Shown here: positions 1-9,416 of the stretch, piece after piece
Position numbering within the stretch: position 1 is the first letter of the stretch
Layout of the letters: each line of letters begins with the position of its first letter
Source: Jimgerdemannia flammicorona
Taxonomy: Eukaryota > Mucoromycota > Endogonomycetes > Endogonales > Endogonaceae
DNA: 16,617 bases
Direction: 5' to 3'
Assembly: GCA_003990745.1 (NCBI GenBank)
Contig: RBNI01003120.1
Span: 1 to 16,617 of the forward strand
Made by a program: the position numbers and the translations under genes
The notes under the pieces: generated by a model
What the model was told of the DNA's origin: nothing
Seen by the model: the letters and a program-made list of their open reading frames with translations, nothing else
Databases searched by the model: none

Positions 1-389
1 CCTACCCCTTTCCGATGAAATTCCACTTTGTCCAACACAATCCCCACCCTCCCACCACTTTGTTCACATATCCTAGTTACCAAACCACGCTGCCTCCCTC
101 CCAGAGGACCCCAACCAACCCACCATCCAGTCAACAGATCCCCCAACAGCTCCTCCCACCATACCACCTTCTCCTGCAGTCCCATCTACCTCCCCTCCTC
201 AAATACAAAGAGCCAATAACCCACCAGTCCTACCCATACTACCAACACCCAACCTACAGTGAGCCAACTATCACCTACCCCCCCCACTAGCTGAGATTTC
301 AAATTATCCCAGCGGCCCCCCACACCAACCAGCCTCTGCTTCACACCCAGTCTATACCCGATTACTACCCAAAAGTCCCCCAATACCTC

Positions 390-470
390 ACACTCTCCTA
401 GCCAATGTTCTGGCATCTGCACCAGACCCCTAGTCTGCCCCACATTGTAACACTCCTCACACTCAAAGCA
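390..470 (-). other. C-terminal Cys/His zinc-finger-like motif of LINE ORF2
   Basis: Residues read C-x2-C-x2-C, then His, x4, Cys (GGCFECEEC ... PEHWLGEC). A C-x2-C ... H-x4-C arrangement after the RT is typical of the C-terminal region of many LINE ORF2 proteins. It lies in the same frame as the RT, which supports the single-frame reading across the stops between 1275 and 534. Confidence 0.7.
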
Positions 471-1279
471 GCCACCATCCACCAGATGCCCAGTTTGGAA
501 ATTCAACATAACATTCCTCTGTAGCATCCACCACTATACCACCCAGTATTTAGGAGGAAGCCACTATCACACCTCGGCACTCCAAGACCAGATACCTGCC
601 CAGTCCCACTCCTTGCTGATCCCTGATGCCTACCAGCCACTCGGCCAAAGATCCAGGCCAAGATGCTACTGGCACTCCACTCCATCTCCAATATCAAATG
701 TTTCAAGTGGGGCACCCCCCAGGAGCAGCCTATTCCAACTCCACATACCGGGCCCCCACAATGCCTCCCCCTCATTGCCCTGTCAATACAGGTCAATTCT
801 GTGTGCTCCTTCTACCACTTCCCACCAAAAGCCCTTGAATCGCAGCCGCCGAGCACCATTCAGCCCCACCATAGAGAGCAGATCTCCAGAGGACCCTCGA
901 GGGGAGGATCGCATCTCCCACACCTTCTGCAGCAGAGGCACCCAACCCCCGCCCCACAGTTCAGCAGCTTTCTTCAGTCACCAGGCTCTCAAACAGTGCA
1001 ACTACTTGGGGAAATCCACAAGGCCTAGACTCCCCCTGCCCACTAGTATCACCAAAGTATCCCAATATATCTGGGCCCTCCTCCCTGCCCAAATCCAATC
1101 TCTAGCCACTTTTGTCAGCCTCTTCACCACTCACACTGAGAAGTCCAGGTGATAGGTCATGTACCACAGCTTGAGGAACCAATATACATTCAGTATTGTC
1201 ACCCGTCCTGCTAGAGAGATATGGTGGCCTCCCCAACCTTGAAGGGCCTCCCCCCACATGGTCACCCTGCTCTCTCACC

Positions 1280-2150
1280 ACACTTGTGGCAGGACTGAGC
1301 CATACACAGAGAGGAAGATGCCCAGATACCGCACCACCTCACCAGTAGGGACAATTGTTCCAATGATGTCCCCACCCACTAGCCCATTCTCTAGCACTAT
1401 CGTTTCACACTTATTCCAGTTGAGCTTTGCCCCAGAGTAAATCTCATACCAATCTACTGTCTCCTTCAGTGCCTCGACATCTGCCACAGACCCAAGTCCA
1501 ACCACCATGTCATCAGCAAAGGCCCCCACCTTCCACCCTATATCATATATGGAGAGCCCCACCACCTTTTGGCGAATCTGATCCATCAATGGCTCCAGTG
1601 AAAGAGCATAGAGAATAGGGGATAAAGGATCCCCCTGAGGAACTCCTCTTCCCAAGGAAAACACCAGACTATGGTATCCATTACACATCAACACCACCCG
1701 ACTGCTTCCCAGCAGACTCAACATAGAGGCCCAAAATCTCGAAGGAACACCAATTCGATCTAACACTTTGCCCAGCCAAACCCGCTGTACCCGGTCATAT
1801 GCCTTTTCCTGGTCCAAGAAAACCAACCTTCCATCGAGACCACAGGCCCGAGCTCCTTCAATGATACCATGAACCCAAGCAGTCCCATCTCTTATAAGTC
1901 TGCCCCCAACAAAGCCCCACTGCTCCTCCCCCAGCACTCCTTGGACAACTTTCTGCAGCCTAGCGATGATCACCTTAGTCACCAATTTCCTGTCCATATC
2001 CAGGAGCATAATTGGCCTCAAATTCCTCCAGTCCTCTCTTCTCCCTTTATCTTTGTACAATAAGGCCACCAGCCCAAGGTCCTGCTCTCCAACCCACTCA
2101 CCCCTCTGAATAACATAGTCACAGAGGGCAGCCATCTCACCCAAAACTCC
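1280..2150 (-). other. Reverse transcriptase domain of LINE ORF2
   Basis: The longest intact piece of the LINE (2384-1275, 369 codons) holds the RT core. It includes NLRPIMLLDMDRK near 2020, FLDQEKAYDRV near 1790-1820 (first catalytic Asp), GVPQGDPLSPILYALSLEPL near 1590-1645, and the FADD box at 1509-1520, which holds the two other catalytic Asp residues. GAKLNWNK follows near 1420. FADD in place of the commoner YADD is known in LINEs. All catalytic residues of the RT are present in this fragment. It would only be made alone if the flanking stops at 2397 and 1275 were bypassed. Confidence 0.95.
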
Positions 2151-2929
2151 AGGGACCTTCACTATTTTTTTCCAGAAGTCCCACAGTAATCCATCCTCCC
2201 CTGGTGATGTTCTAAGTTTAGTCACTACTAGGACACTCTGAATCTCCTCTCCTTGCACTGATAAGATCAAGTCACCCAAATCAGCCACTTGCAGTGGCCC
2301 CCACTTCTCAAGTGTATTGGCAATCGCCTCCTCACCTGCACCCCCTTCTTCCTCACTCCACAAGTCCTGCCATCGCTCTTTCAAAACTCCTAAGATTCAG
2401 TGTGTACCATGCACCATATCCCCATCGGCATCCAGGATGCCATCCCACCGATGCCACACTCTCCTAGCATTGAGGAGTCTCGATAAGTACCTAGTAGGCC
2501 GCTCACCCTCCTCAAGCCCCTGCCACTGTAGCCTGGCAGCCATGCCTCGCATATATGTCTCCTCCTCATCTCACAACACCTGTTGTAGTTCCACTAACTC
2601 CAATTTCGCCCTCTCTATCCTCCAGTCCTCCACCCCATCAAAAATGAGCAGATCTGCCCAATCCAATTGCAGTCTCCACAGCCTATTGGAAGTATACCTA
2701 GTACACTCCCTCCTCCACCTCCCAGCCTCCCTACTGGCTTCTCTCCAAAAGACCCTCGCAGTCTCTTTCAAATGTTTCCAATGGACATCCACAGACAAAC
2801 CCTCATGCTGCCACATAGCAACCTTTGCCTGAATGTCCTTCACCCATGAGTCCCACAACCCCTTCTTGGCCAGCAGAGAGGAGTTAAGGTGCCAATGTCT
2901 GGGTCCATCTCCACTCCCCCCAAACTGCC

Positions 2930-3629
2930 CCTGCCCCAACAGTCCCCAGTGGTCAGACCATGGGCACCACTCCACCTCTAATGACTTCCAAACATCAGAA
3001 CCCCAGCACTCAGCCATCAGAATCCAGTCAATCCTGGTACCTAAGCCATTCACTCAATGTGTATAGACCCTTGCATTACCCCACCACATTCTGCCCATAT
3101 CCCCCAATGAGCTCAACCTCTCCACCTCCTCCCACGCCCCCAGCCCTCCACTTCTCCCCCCTGCACTCCTCCCTCCATCCATCCTGTTGAGATACTGATC
3201 CCAAACCATATTAAAGTCCCCCCCCAGAACATCCACCCCTTCCTCCAAGAGAATACCCTCCTCCATCAGCTCCTTGATCCACGTGATTCTCTCACCCCTA
3301 ACCACAGGGCAGTAGCAAGAGTCAACTCTCACTGACTCCCACCCCAGCCTCTGCCAATCTCTCCAGACCAGGCGATCCCCCCAGCTCCTGATGCTCTCCA
3401 AGTCCCCTCTACCCTTTCTCACCAGAATCGCCACCTTTCCAAACCAAGCAGCAGCCCTACCCCATTCCCTAGTCTACTCCATCCTATCATCCTCATCCTC
3501 ACACCTCATATCCTGTAGTAAAAAGAGGTCTGCCTCCAATCCTCTGAGCCAAGTAAAAATGTTCTGATGCTATCTAGAACCCTGCAGCCCATTCACATTC
3601 AAAGAGAAAATGTTAGTTGTACTGTTCAT
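2930..3629 (-). other. Endonuclease/exonuclease/phosphatase (APE) domain of LINE ORF2
   Basis: Visible motifs in order: SLNVNGL just after the start, LLQDMR near 3510 (where most family members have LLQE), GGDFN at about 3210-3225, RIDWIL near 3030 and SDHW near 2950. These match the N-terminal Asn, the catalytic Glu position, the GDFN box and the terminal SDH box of the APE family, which nicks target DNA for target-primed reverse transcription. The Glu position reads Asp here. In-frame stops fall at 3570, 3474 and 3054. Confidence 0.9.
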
Positions 3630-3735
3630 AAGTAATAATGTTAAATGAATATCCCATCCTCTACAAGTCTGCATCCTGCTCTTCCTGCACCAAGTCCAAT
3701 GCACATTCAGCAGCTCACTCCTGTTCCCCTGCTTC

Positions 3736-5691
3736 CTATGTCTCTAGCCCTTCCAGAAGTTCTACCATAGCTCCATCATCTCTCTCCTCAAAGTCCTCCC
3801 TATACTCCAGACAAGCCTCTCTCTAGAGCTGCAAACCATGACACTCATCCCAACAGTAGGCTGCTCGCTCACCTGCAACTACCGCCAGCTCCACCTTCCT
3901 CACTCCATCGACCTCACAACCCTCCTCCTCCAGGAAGATTGCAAGAATTTCCCCCATCAGTGCCTCCACCACACCCTTGCCCTGCAGAATCCTTTCCCAA
4001 TGCTCCTCTGGCATTGCTCGCAGGTCCACCTCTCCCAATGTATCCACTGCAAGGTTATCCATCATCTTGCTCATCCACAGCAGGTTCCCCACCTCCTTCC
4101 CTCCAGGGGTTGCTGGCTGTCCTGCATACAACATCATGATGTCAGCACCTACACTGGCAGCCTCATCCCACTCCTCCTCAGAGACATCCACCAGCTCATC
4201 CTCGCCAGCCACCACCACCTGGCCCCCTTTCTCCACATCCGGGACCCCAAAGTACACCCACTGGGCCCCCTTCATCACCACATCCTCCGGTGCCCTTCTC
4301 TTCACTGCCAGGCCCCTCCTGATAAGAGGAGGGGGAGTGTCATCCAATTCCTATTCCCAGACCTCAAAAGTGCTGTTGGTATAGGGGTCCTTGCCCAGCA
4401 CCTTCCCAGCCTCTTCCTTGTCTGCCTCAGCCTCCCCTCTGCCATTACTAGCCCAGACACTGGCATCAACGCCCCCAGACACCTCAGCTCCAACTGCCTT
4501 CTTCTTCGCCTCTGCCGTCATACTCGCCAGAAGCTCCCTCTGCCTCCTACACCCCTGTGCCCTCTCCCACTGCCTCTTGTCCATGCAGATACATTTCCCC
4601 TCTACAACCTCCAGATGTGTCAACTCCTCGAAAAGCTTCCAGGCCTTCACCCTCTGTTCCACTGTACCACCCAACTCCTCCAGCATCTCCAACAAGTCCT
4701 CCTCCTCCTCCTCCTCACTCCCCTTCACCCTTGACACCCTACAGATGACAGCACCCCACATCAATACTGAAGGCCAGTCCCTCTCCTTTCCCATGGCCTC
4801 CCTCCCTGCCAGCCTAATCCTGACATCTACATCACCTATCCTGATCTCCATCCCCTCCCACACCCTGAACCCGATATCTACAACATTACCATACTCAGCC
4901 ATCACCTCCTCAACCCTCCTCCTGGTCTCCACCTTCATCACCGTAGGTACTCCTTTGACCAGCAACTGCACTACCCTGGGGTCCCATCTAAGATACCTCA
5001 CCATAGGTACTGCCACTTCACCAACTACCACTCCAGTCTTCATCGCCACATCCAGTGGGCCTGCCTCCTCAAAGCCCACCTCCACCCCCTCCAGCTCCTT
5101 CAGGAACTTCACCGAAGCAGCCCCAGCCACCTGCTGCGAGATAAGCCCCAAGACCATCCTTGCTGTCACTGCCAAGCCTTGGAAGCACAAGGTGACCGCA
5201 AACTCCAAAATCGACTTCTTGAGTAATGGTGCCACCACTAGCCCCATCACACCATCGGCCAGGTCCCCCTTCAAAATTGGTAGCCCCAGCCTGACTCTGC
5301 CATCAGCCATCACATCTCATTTTTTTTCCAGATTCACCATCACACCCCCATCAGCAGTCCCGCCCCCAGCCACAATACCTCCAGACCCTACACTCACACC
5401 CCCAGCTAGAGAACCTCCCCCCCTTCCAGGGCTCGCCTTGCCCTTCTCCACTACAGCACCAGCCCGGCTTCCAGTCGGCCATCCACTCTTCTTCACCTTG
5501 TCAGCAAAGCTTACATAGCCAGTCCCTCCTCTATTCCCACCTGACACTGGCCCTCCTCCAGTACTCTCACCGCCCTTCGACCCTCCAAAGGCCCCCATCC
5601 CCAGGCCATAACCTCTCCCAACCTGCTGCCAGCCAAAGGCCCCAGATCTACCAGACCCAGCATGCCCATCAGAACTCTTGCTCGAAGACAT
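3736..5691 (-). pseudogene. LINE ORF1 protein (glycine-rich, putative RNA-binding), broken by stops
   Basis: Reads from ATG at 5691-5689 in one frame. Stops in that frame are TGA at 5317-5319, TAG at 4351-4353, TAG at 3823-3825 and TAG at 3736-3738, so the original C-terminus is uncertain. The first 120 or so residues are rich in Gly and Ser (starting MSSSKSSDGHAG). The middle, about 4750-5310, has alternating hydrophobic and charged residues that could be an RRM-like or transposase-22-like fold, but I see no diagnostic motif. A run of Glu residues near 4700 is followed by a likely helical, Lys/Arg/Glu-rich segment. No CCHC zinc knuckle was seen. By position this is the ORF1 nucleic-acid-binding protein that packages LINE RNA. 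ORF1 and ORF2 are in different frames. The plus-strand ORFs covering this area are C-rich shadows. Confidence 0.75.
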
Positions 5692-5700
5692 ATTTATAAT

Positions 5701-5849
5701 ACCTTTCCTCTGCTTTATGCTGAAAGATCGTTGCTTGAAGTTTGTGTAATGTGAATTGTACTAGAGAAAGGTCCAATTAGAGTGGTCATTATCTCTATTA
5801 TTTGTATCAATTTTAATATAAGTTTCTCATATAGAGAGTATACTGAGAG
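5701..5849. other. Junction region between LINE 5' end and tandem repeat
   Basis: AT-rich sequence with no ORF of note. It must contain the LINE 5' UTR and its insertion junction, but I could not place the breakpoint. From about 5850 onward it aligns with the tail of the 2 kb repeat (compare 13515-13540). This suggests the LINE landed within or next to another unit of that repeat. Confidence 0.4.
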
Positions 5850-6034
5850 ATTGTACTATTACTAAATAGCTATATCTAGTACTCTAAATGAATTCAATTT
5901 ATCTGAATGAGATCTAATTCAGATTTATTATACATATAATAGATTCAAATCAACTCAGATTGGTCTTATGATCTGATCTAAAATAATACAAATTGATCTA
6001 GATTATCCTTTCTATATTATTTTCTTTTTCTAAT

Positions 6035-6035
<1 letters not shown>

Positions 6036-6088
<53 letters not shown>
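6036..6088 (+). repeat. 53-nt uninterrupted T tract
   Basis: A pure run of T between TAATG and CTTACTA. The same place in copy 2 (about 13795-13978) is a longer mixed T/C tract, so a pyrimidine tract is an old feature of the repeat. The exact length in the assembly may be unreliable for a homopolymer of this size. Confidence 0.9.
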
Positions 6089-7055
6089 CTTACTATATTA
6101 TGAATAAATAAATAGCTCTTAATTGTATATTAGTTTACTCATTTTTTTTACCTATTCAATAATTATCAAAAGAGAAAATATTTGAAGTAAAAAAACACTC
6201 TCTGCTGATAATATTAAATTCTTTCTTATATAGGTAGTATACAAGCTACTTATTAAAAGCTAAAGTAGTAGTAGTGATAGTAATAGTAATGATAATAATG
6301 TGAATAAGAGAGAATTTTAGTAACAACTTACAGTAATCCTTTGGACCTCAGAATTTATAGACCTCATAACTATATATATAGTAGTCTTTTTAGAGTAGTT
6401 AATAGTAGATATAGGTTATCTTTTCACTACTATATTTAAATTTCTACAGTATAATCAAATTTATTTTATGCTGTTCTCTTTTTCTTAGAGTCTATAGCTT
6501 TATAGCAAGATCTGTCAACTTTATTCACAATATCTAGTCAAGATAAAGAAAGGCTGGAGAATATTATAAGGTATATCTTTAGTAACTAAGCTGTTGAAGT
6601 AATATATTATATAGTAGAGATCTCAAAAGAATCAGAAGTAAGTCTTTATAAGCAATCTTGTATAATTCATCTACATATAACTCATTCTTGTACTTTTTTC
6701 TGAATACTTACTCTTAATTTTATTTAATTTTATTTTTTTATATTCTCTTTTAAAAGTTCCTATATAATACTTATATGTAATCTATCTACATACTTAACTT
6801 GACCCACTACTCAGATCAAGGATTAGTTCTACTGCAGAGGAGAATTTAAAGTTATATATCTAAGTTTAACTATATCCAGTATCTGAAGTTTGAGGATAAG
6901 TTATTTAGTATGAGCAATACTAGTATTACTATTAAGACTTAGAGGTCTATATTTAAATCAGAGCTAATTGTTCTTAATTAAGGAGCCCATTGGCCTACTA
7001 GAGTATTCAATGATAAAGAGAACTATATCATTGTCAATAATTATAGAGAGGTAGT

Positions 7056-7070
7056 TATGATAGTGGTAAG
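7056..7070 (+). repeat. Target-site duplication, left copy, of the poly(A)-ended insertion
   Basis: TATGATAGTGGTAAG here against TATAATAATAGTAAG at 13106-13120. Twelve of 15 positions match and the three differences are all G versus A. Copy 2 of the repeat reads straight through this site (about 15113-15127) with no insertion, so it serves as the empty-site reference. Confidence 0.7.
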
Positions 7071-7348
7071 GCAGTCAGCCCCTTTCTCTACTATCTTACT
7101 AGTTATAATAGTTTGATAGATAACCTTCTGAGTCTACTTTCTCTATCTAATACTCCCTCTACCTTAGGTTGATTTGCTGTACCTATTGCAGAGCAGTGGG
7201 AGGGAGATAATAGTATTGAGTTGCCTCTTTATCAGTATCAGATCAGTGTCTTCTCTACTTTTTCATAGTTTCTAGTACCTTCAACTACATCTGGGGTATA
7301 TCTGTTTTGGTACAACACCTTTCTTCTTTTGCCATTACTAATAAGATA

Positions 7349-7472
7349 TCATTTTAGTATATTATAGGTTACATAAGAAGTCAGCCAATCTTGGGTATCA
7401 AGTACCCAGTGTAGGTTATCTGCAGGTCCTTGGTGTCTATGGTGAAGCTCTCTGGCTTTGGCAAGCTTTATA
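7349..7472 (-). pseudogene. C-terminal part of unrecognised minus-strand ORF split by the gypsy insertion
   Basis: Continues the frame of 12555-12314 once the gypsy element and one copy of GTGAG are removed. It includes LHWVLDTQDWLTSYV and ends at TGA 7349-7351. With the upstream part the joined frame is 366 nt, or 121 codons plus a stop. I do not recognise the product. Below 7349 the frame continues with several stops that could be decayed Gln or Arg codons. Confidence 0.4.
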
Positions 7473-7477
7473 GTGAG
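7473..7477 (+). repeat. Target-site duplication GTGAG, left copy
   Basis: The five bases before the left LTR are GTGAG and are repeated exactly after the right LTR at 12314-12318. A 5-bp duplication is standard for Ty3/gypsy integration and fixes both ends of the element. Confidence 0.96.
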
Positions 7478-7707
7478 TGTAATATTTTAGCATAGTTTAT
7501 TTCTTTTCTCTGTCTTTCTTGAATATTCTATAACCTTCCAGCACTTTCCACATACTTAGAAATCCTCTTCTTGGCACTGAGCATTAACTAGTACTTATTT
7601 AGTTAGTCACTGAATATCCTATCATCATTTGTCATCTTTGCCAAAAACTTTCCTCTTGGTATTTTCCTTTGATTTCTCAGATCTTTCCAGATCCTTCTTT
7701 CAGATCT

Positions 7708-7715
7708 TATATAAA
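7708..7715 (+). promoter_or_regulatory. TATA box in left LTR
   Basis: TATATAAA in the LTR, about 20 bases before an AATAAA at 7735-7740. The same pair occurs in the right LTR. This is the likely core promoter (U3/R boundary) of the element; the transcription start itself cannot be read from sequence. Confidence 0.7.
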
Positions 7716-7734
7716 TATCCCCTTTGTTCTCATG

Positions 7735-7740
7735 AATAAA
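7735..7740 (+). terminator. AATAAA polyadenylation signal in left LTR
   Basis: AATAAA following the TATA box. In the right LTR the equivalent site would direct 3' end formation of the element RNA. Confidence 0.55.
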
Positions 7741-7862
7741 GTCTCAGAATATTTTCTCTCAGAAATCCTTCAAGAATACTTGAACTCTTAAGTATCTCTT
7801 TGAGCTATTTAGAACTACCAGAACTAGTCGCTTCCTTATTTAGAAACTAGAACTGTTACACT

Positions 7863-7880
7863 TGGTAGCAGTGGTTAAGT
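7863..7880 (+). promoter_or_regulatory. Primer binding site
   Basis: TGGTAGCAGTGG begins two bases after the LTR. TGG pairs with the CCA end of a tRNA, and TGGTAGC would fit a tRNA ending GCTACCA, as in some fungal initiator Met tRNAs. The exact tRNA is not settled because the rest of the site may have mutated. Confidence 0.7.
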
Positions 7881-7928
7881 TACACCTAGTCTTATTAAGA
7901 CACCTCTCAAGATATCAGTCACAATACT

Positions 7929-8999
7929 ATGGAGGACAATGGGTGAAATCCTTCATATAGTACCTATGGTCCAGACAATGTCTCATACAATCAGCAAGAA
8001 GAAGAGGAATAGCAAAACCCTACTCAGTCAAATGGGGCCATCAAGAGTCTTTTGCAGACCACATTAGCTCAGATTGTTCAACTTCAAGAATGCATAGAAA
8101 GAAAGGAAAGCAAGGCCTCCACTTATATCTCTGTACCTCTACTGACATCAATATATCTGACAGCAGTTACTATCAAACCTCAGAAGCCTGACACTTTTGA
8201 TGGTCAAAGAGGAGGACTGTCTACTGATGCCTGGTTTTTCCAATTGGAGCAATATGGAGAACTGACCAATTTGGAAGAAACAATACTAGTCTAATTTGCC
8301 GCCACACTCCTCCAAGGGAATGCTGTAATCTGGTGGTGAAATCATATCCAGAATACCAGATTCTCCAGCCAAATCAAGACCTGGGGTGAATTCTCTGATA
8401 CTATTCAAGGCCAATTCAAACCAGTCAACAGCACCAAGACTGCATGAGACCATCTGGCAAATGTCAAACAACTCAAGTCTGTGTAAGCATACAATGCACA
8501 ATTCCTGTCAATCCTGTTAGAATTACTACATATCACTGAAGATGAGAAGGTTGACAAGTACATCTGAGGCCTAAAAGGTCAAACCTGAGTTTATGTTGAA
8601 CTAGAAGAATCCAAGGACCTAGATACAGCAATGAAAATTGCTGATAGGTTTGATATCATCACCTATGGTCACCACTTTGAACAGAAGAGACCACCTTTTA
8701 ATAACAACAACTACAGAAGGGAGGAACCCAAAGTCAGAACTGTTGGACTTGCCCCCATGGACCTAGACACTATCAATAAGAGCAAGAAAGGTAAGCTTAC
8801 ACCCAAGGAAAAGGAGTGCCTCAAGAAGGCTGGAGCCTGCTTCTTTTGCTGTTAGCCTGATTACATTGCAACCAAATGTCCCAAGAAAACTGCCAAACCA
8901 AAGAGAATCCTGGTCCTATCCAAAGACACTCAAGGTCAATCAGTTGAACAAGAAGTTGTACTCAATTTCATACGAGTCAACCCCAAGACCCAGATCCCT
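7929..8999 (+). pseudogene. gag: gag region with capsid-like domain and zinc knuckle
   Basis: ATG at 7929-7931 opens the frame used throughout the polyprotein. Stops in frame include TGA 7944, TAG 8010, TAA 8292 and several TGA codons where gypsy gag proteins usually have Arg, for example YI*GLK near 8565 and VWW*NH near 8337. The capsid-like part spans roughly 8190-8650, with TFDGQRGG, WFFQLEQY and DKYI. The zinc knuckle at 8838-8879 reads C-x2-C-x4-Tyr-x4-C, so the His of the CCHC motif is Tyr, explained by one C-to-T change. Gag would form the particle and bind the element RNA. It is fused in frame to pol, with no gag stop or frameshift signal needed. Confidence 0.88.
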
Positions 9000-9014
9000 C
9001 AAGTATAGTCAGAA

Positions 9015-9374
9015 GGAGCCATTGGTTTGGACCTTCAAGTAGTACAACAAGTCACTATTCCTGTACATGAAAGAAGGCTCATTCCAACTGGCCTTTTAGT
9101 CGAAATTCCCAAGGAACATTATGCAAGAATTGTACCAAGATCTGGCCTCAGTTTCAAGCACTCATTGGATGTTGGTGCTGGAGTCATTGACTCTGACTTC
9201 TAAGGTGAAATGCAAGTCCTGCTAGTCAACCACAAGAACCAACCATATACCATTAATGAAGGTGACAGAATTGCATAGCTCATTCTGGAGCGAACCACCC
9301 TACCAGTCATCAAAGAGGTCACCAAGCTATCTCCAACCAAGCAAGATCAGAAAGGCTTTGGCAGCACTGATAAA
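9015..9374 (+). pseudogene. dUTPase domain inside the gag-pol frame
   Basis: About 120 codons carrying the five conserved motifs of trimeric dUTPase in order: GAIGLDL (9015), PRSGLS (9135), GVIDSDF-stop-GEM (9180), GDRIA-stop-LI (9261) and GFGSTD (9354). The family converts dUTP to dUMP and so keeps uracil out of newly made DNA. The stops sit where the family has Arg (motif 3) and Gln (motif 4). Motif 3 has Phe where the uracil-contacting Tyr is usual. The final GSTG reads GSTD, a G-to-A change. The domain lies in the same frame as gag and pol, between the zinc knuckle and the RT remnant. It is not active as read because of the two stops. Confidence 0.93.
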
Positions 9375-9416
9375 GTTGCAAGCATAGTTGAGAACTGAGC
9401 CAATTCAATACTCATT
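9375..9416 (+). other. Probable internal deletion junction (protease and RT core missing)
   Basis: Just after the dUTPase motif 5, the frame enters RT sequence equivalent to the region after the catalytic YxDD box ([13 protein letters not shown]). No DSGA-type protease motif and no RT fingers or palm motifs were found on either side. About 1 kb or more of pol is therefore missing. The frame is preserved across the junction. The exact breakpoint is uncertain within this interval. Confidence 0.75.

Larger units (their letters stand above)
1..3629 (-). pseudogene. LINE ORF2: AP-endonuclease / reverse transcriptase polyprotein, broken by stops, truncated by the window edge
   Basis: Starts at ATG 3629-3627, with an endonuclease N-terminal motif (SLNVNGL) a few residues in. 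It continues in one frame to position 1. In-frame stops begin at 3570, 3474, 3054, 2571, 2397, 1275, 1131, 1002, 978, 783, 666, 630, 567, 564, 534 and 186 (lower coordinates). All are TGA or TAG. Domain order: endonuclease about 3629-2930, linker with GERPTRY about 2490, RT about 2150-1280, thumb-like region with SLAGRVTIL about 1210, and a Cys/His motif about 390-470. The protein would nick target DNA and reverse-transcribe the element RNA. With 16 stops, this copy cannot make the full protein. Confidence 0.93.
1..5700 (-). mobile_element. LINE (non-LTR retrotransposon), 3' end outside the window
   Basis: A minus-strand element with the usual LINE order: ORF1, then ORF2 carrying endonuclease, reverse transcriptase and a C-terminal Cys/His motif. 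Composition changes sharply near 5.7 kb, from C-rich (on the plus strand) to AT-rich, which marks the approximate 5' limit. The exact 5' junction, somewhere between 5700 and 5850, was not found. ORF2 is still open at position 1, so the 3' UTR and tail lie to the left of the window. No LTRs are present. The endonuclease-plus-RT order puts it in the APE class of LINEs. I did not see a convincing RNase H domain and leave the clade open (Tad1-like or L1-like). Every break is a nonsense codon; no frameshift was found. Confidence 0.93.
5850..7070 (+). repeat. 2 kb tandem repeat, copy 1, left part
   Basis: Aligns along its length with 13541-15127. Shared landmarks include the ACTCTAAATG start (5881 and 13551), TTATGATCTGATCT (5967 and 13631), the pyrimidine tract, the TATACAAGCT segment (6238 and 14128), GATCTGTCAACTTTATTCAC (6510 and 14486) and the GAGAACTATATCATT segment (7018 and 15076). 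Differences are mostly transitions, and this copy is the more AT-rich one. It stops abruptly at 7070 where an insertion begins and resumes at 13121. It is shorter than copy 2 because the minisatellites in copy 2 are expanded. I do not recognise the repeat. Confidence 0.88.
7478..7860 (+). repeat. Left LTR (383 bp)
   Basis: Starts TGTAAT and ends GTTACA. It aligns with the right LTR except for a 22-bp gap near 7603 and about 30 single-base differences. All the differences I could align are transitions. It carries a TATA box and an AATAAA signal. In a functional element this LTR would drive transcription of the whole unit. Confidence 0.97.

Noticed and set aside
503..796. Minus-strand ORF of 97 codons near the LINE 3' part
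   Set aside because: It is in a different frame from both the RT and the downstream Cys/His motif, which share one frame through this region. It is a shadow ORF.
3838..5518. Long plus-strand ORFs (298 and 375 codons) opposite LINE ORF1
   Set aside because: They are low-complexity Pro/Ser/Thr/Leu translations of the C-rich strand. The minus strand carries the LINE frames in continuity with endonuclease and RT motifs.
1..5691. Stop-codon reassignment or programmed readthrough as the reason for TAG/TGA within intact frames
   Set aside because: The same kind of change also alters non-stop residues (His to Tyr, Asp to Asn) and makes TAA in the gypsy element, and the LTR pair shows transition-only divergence. 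Mutation explains it better.
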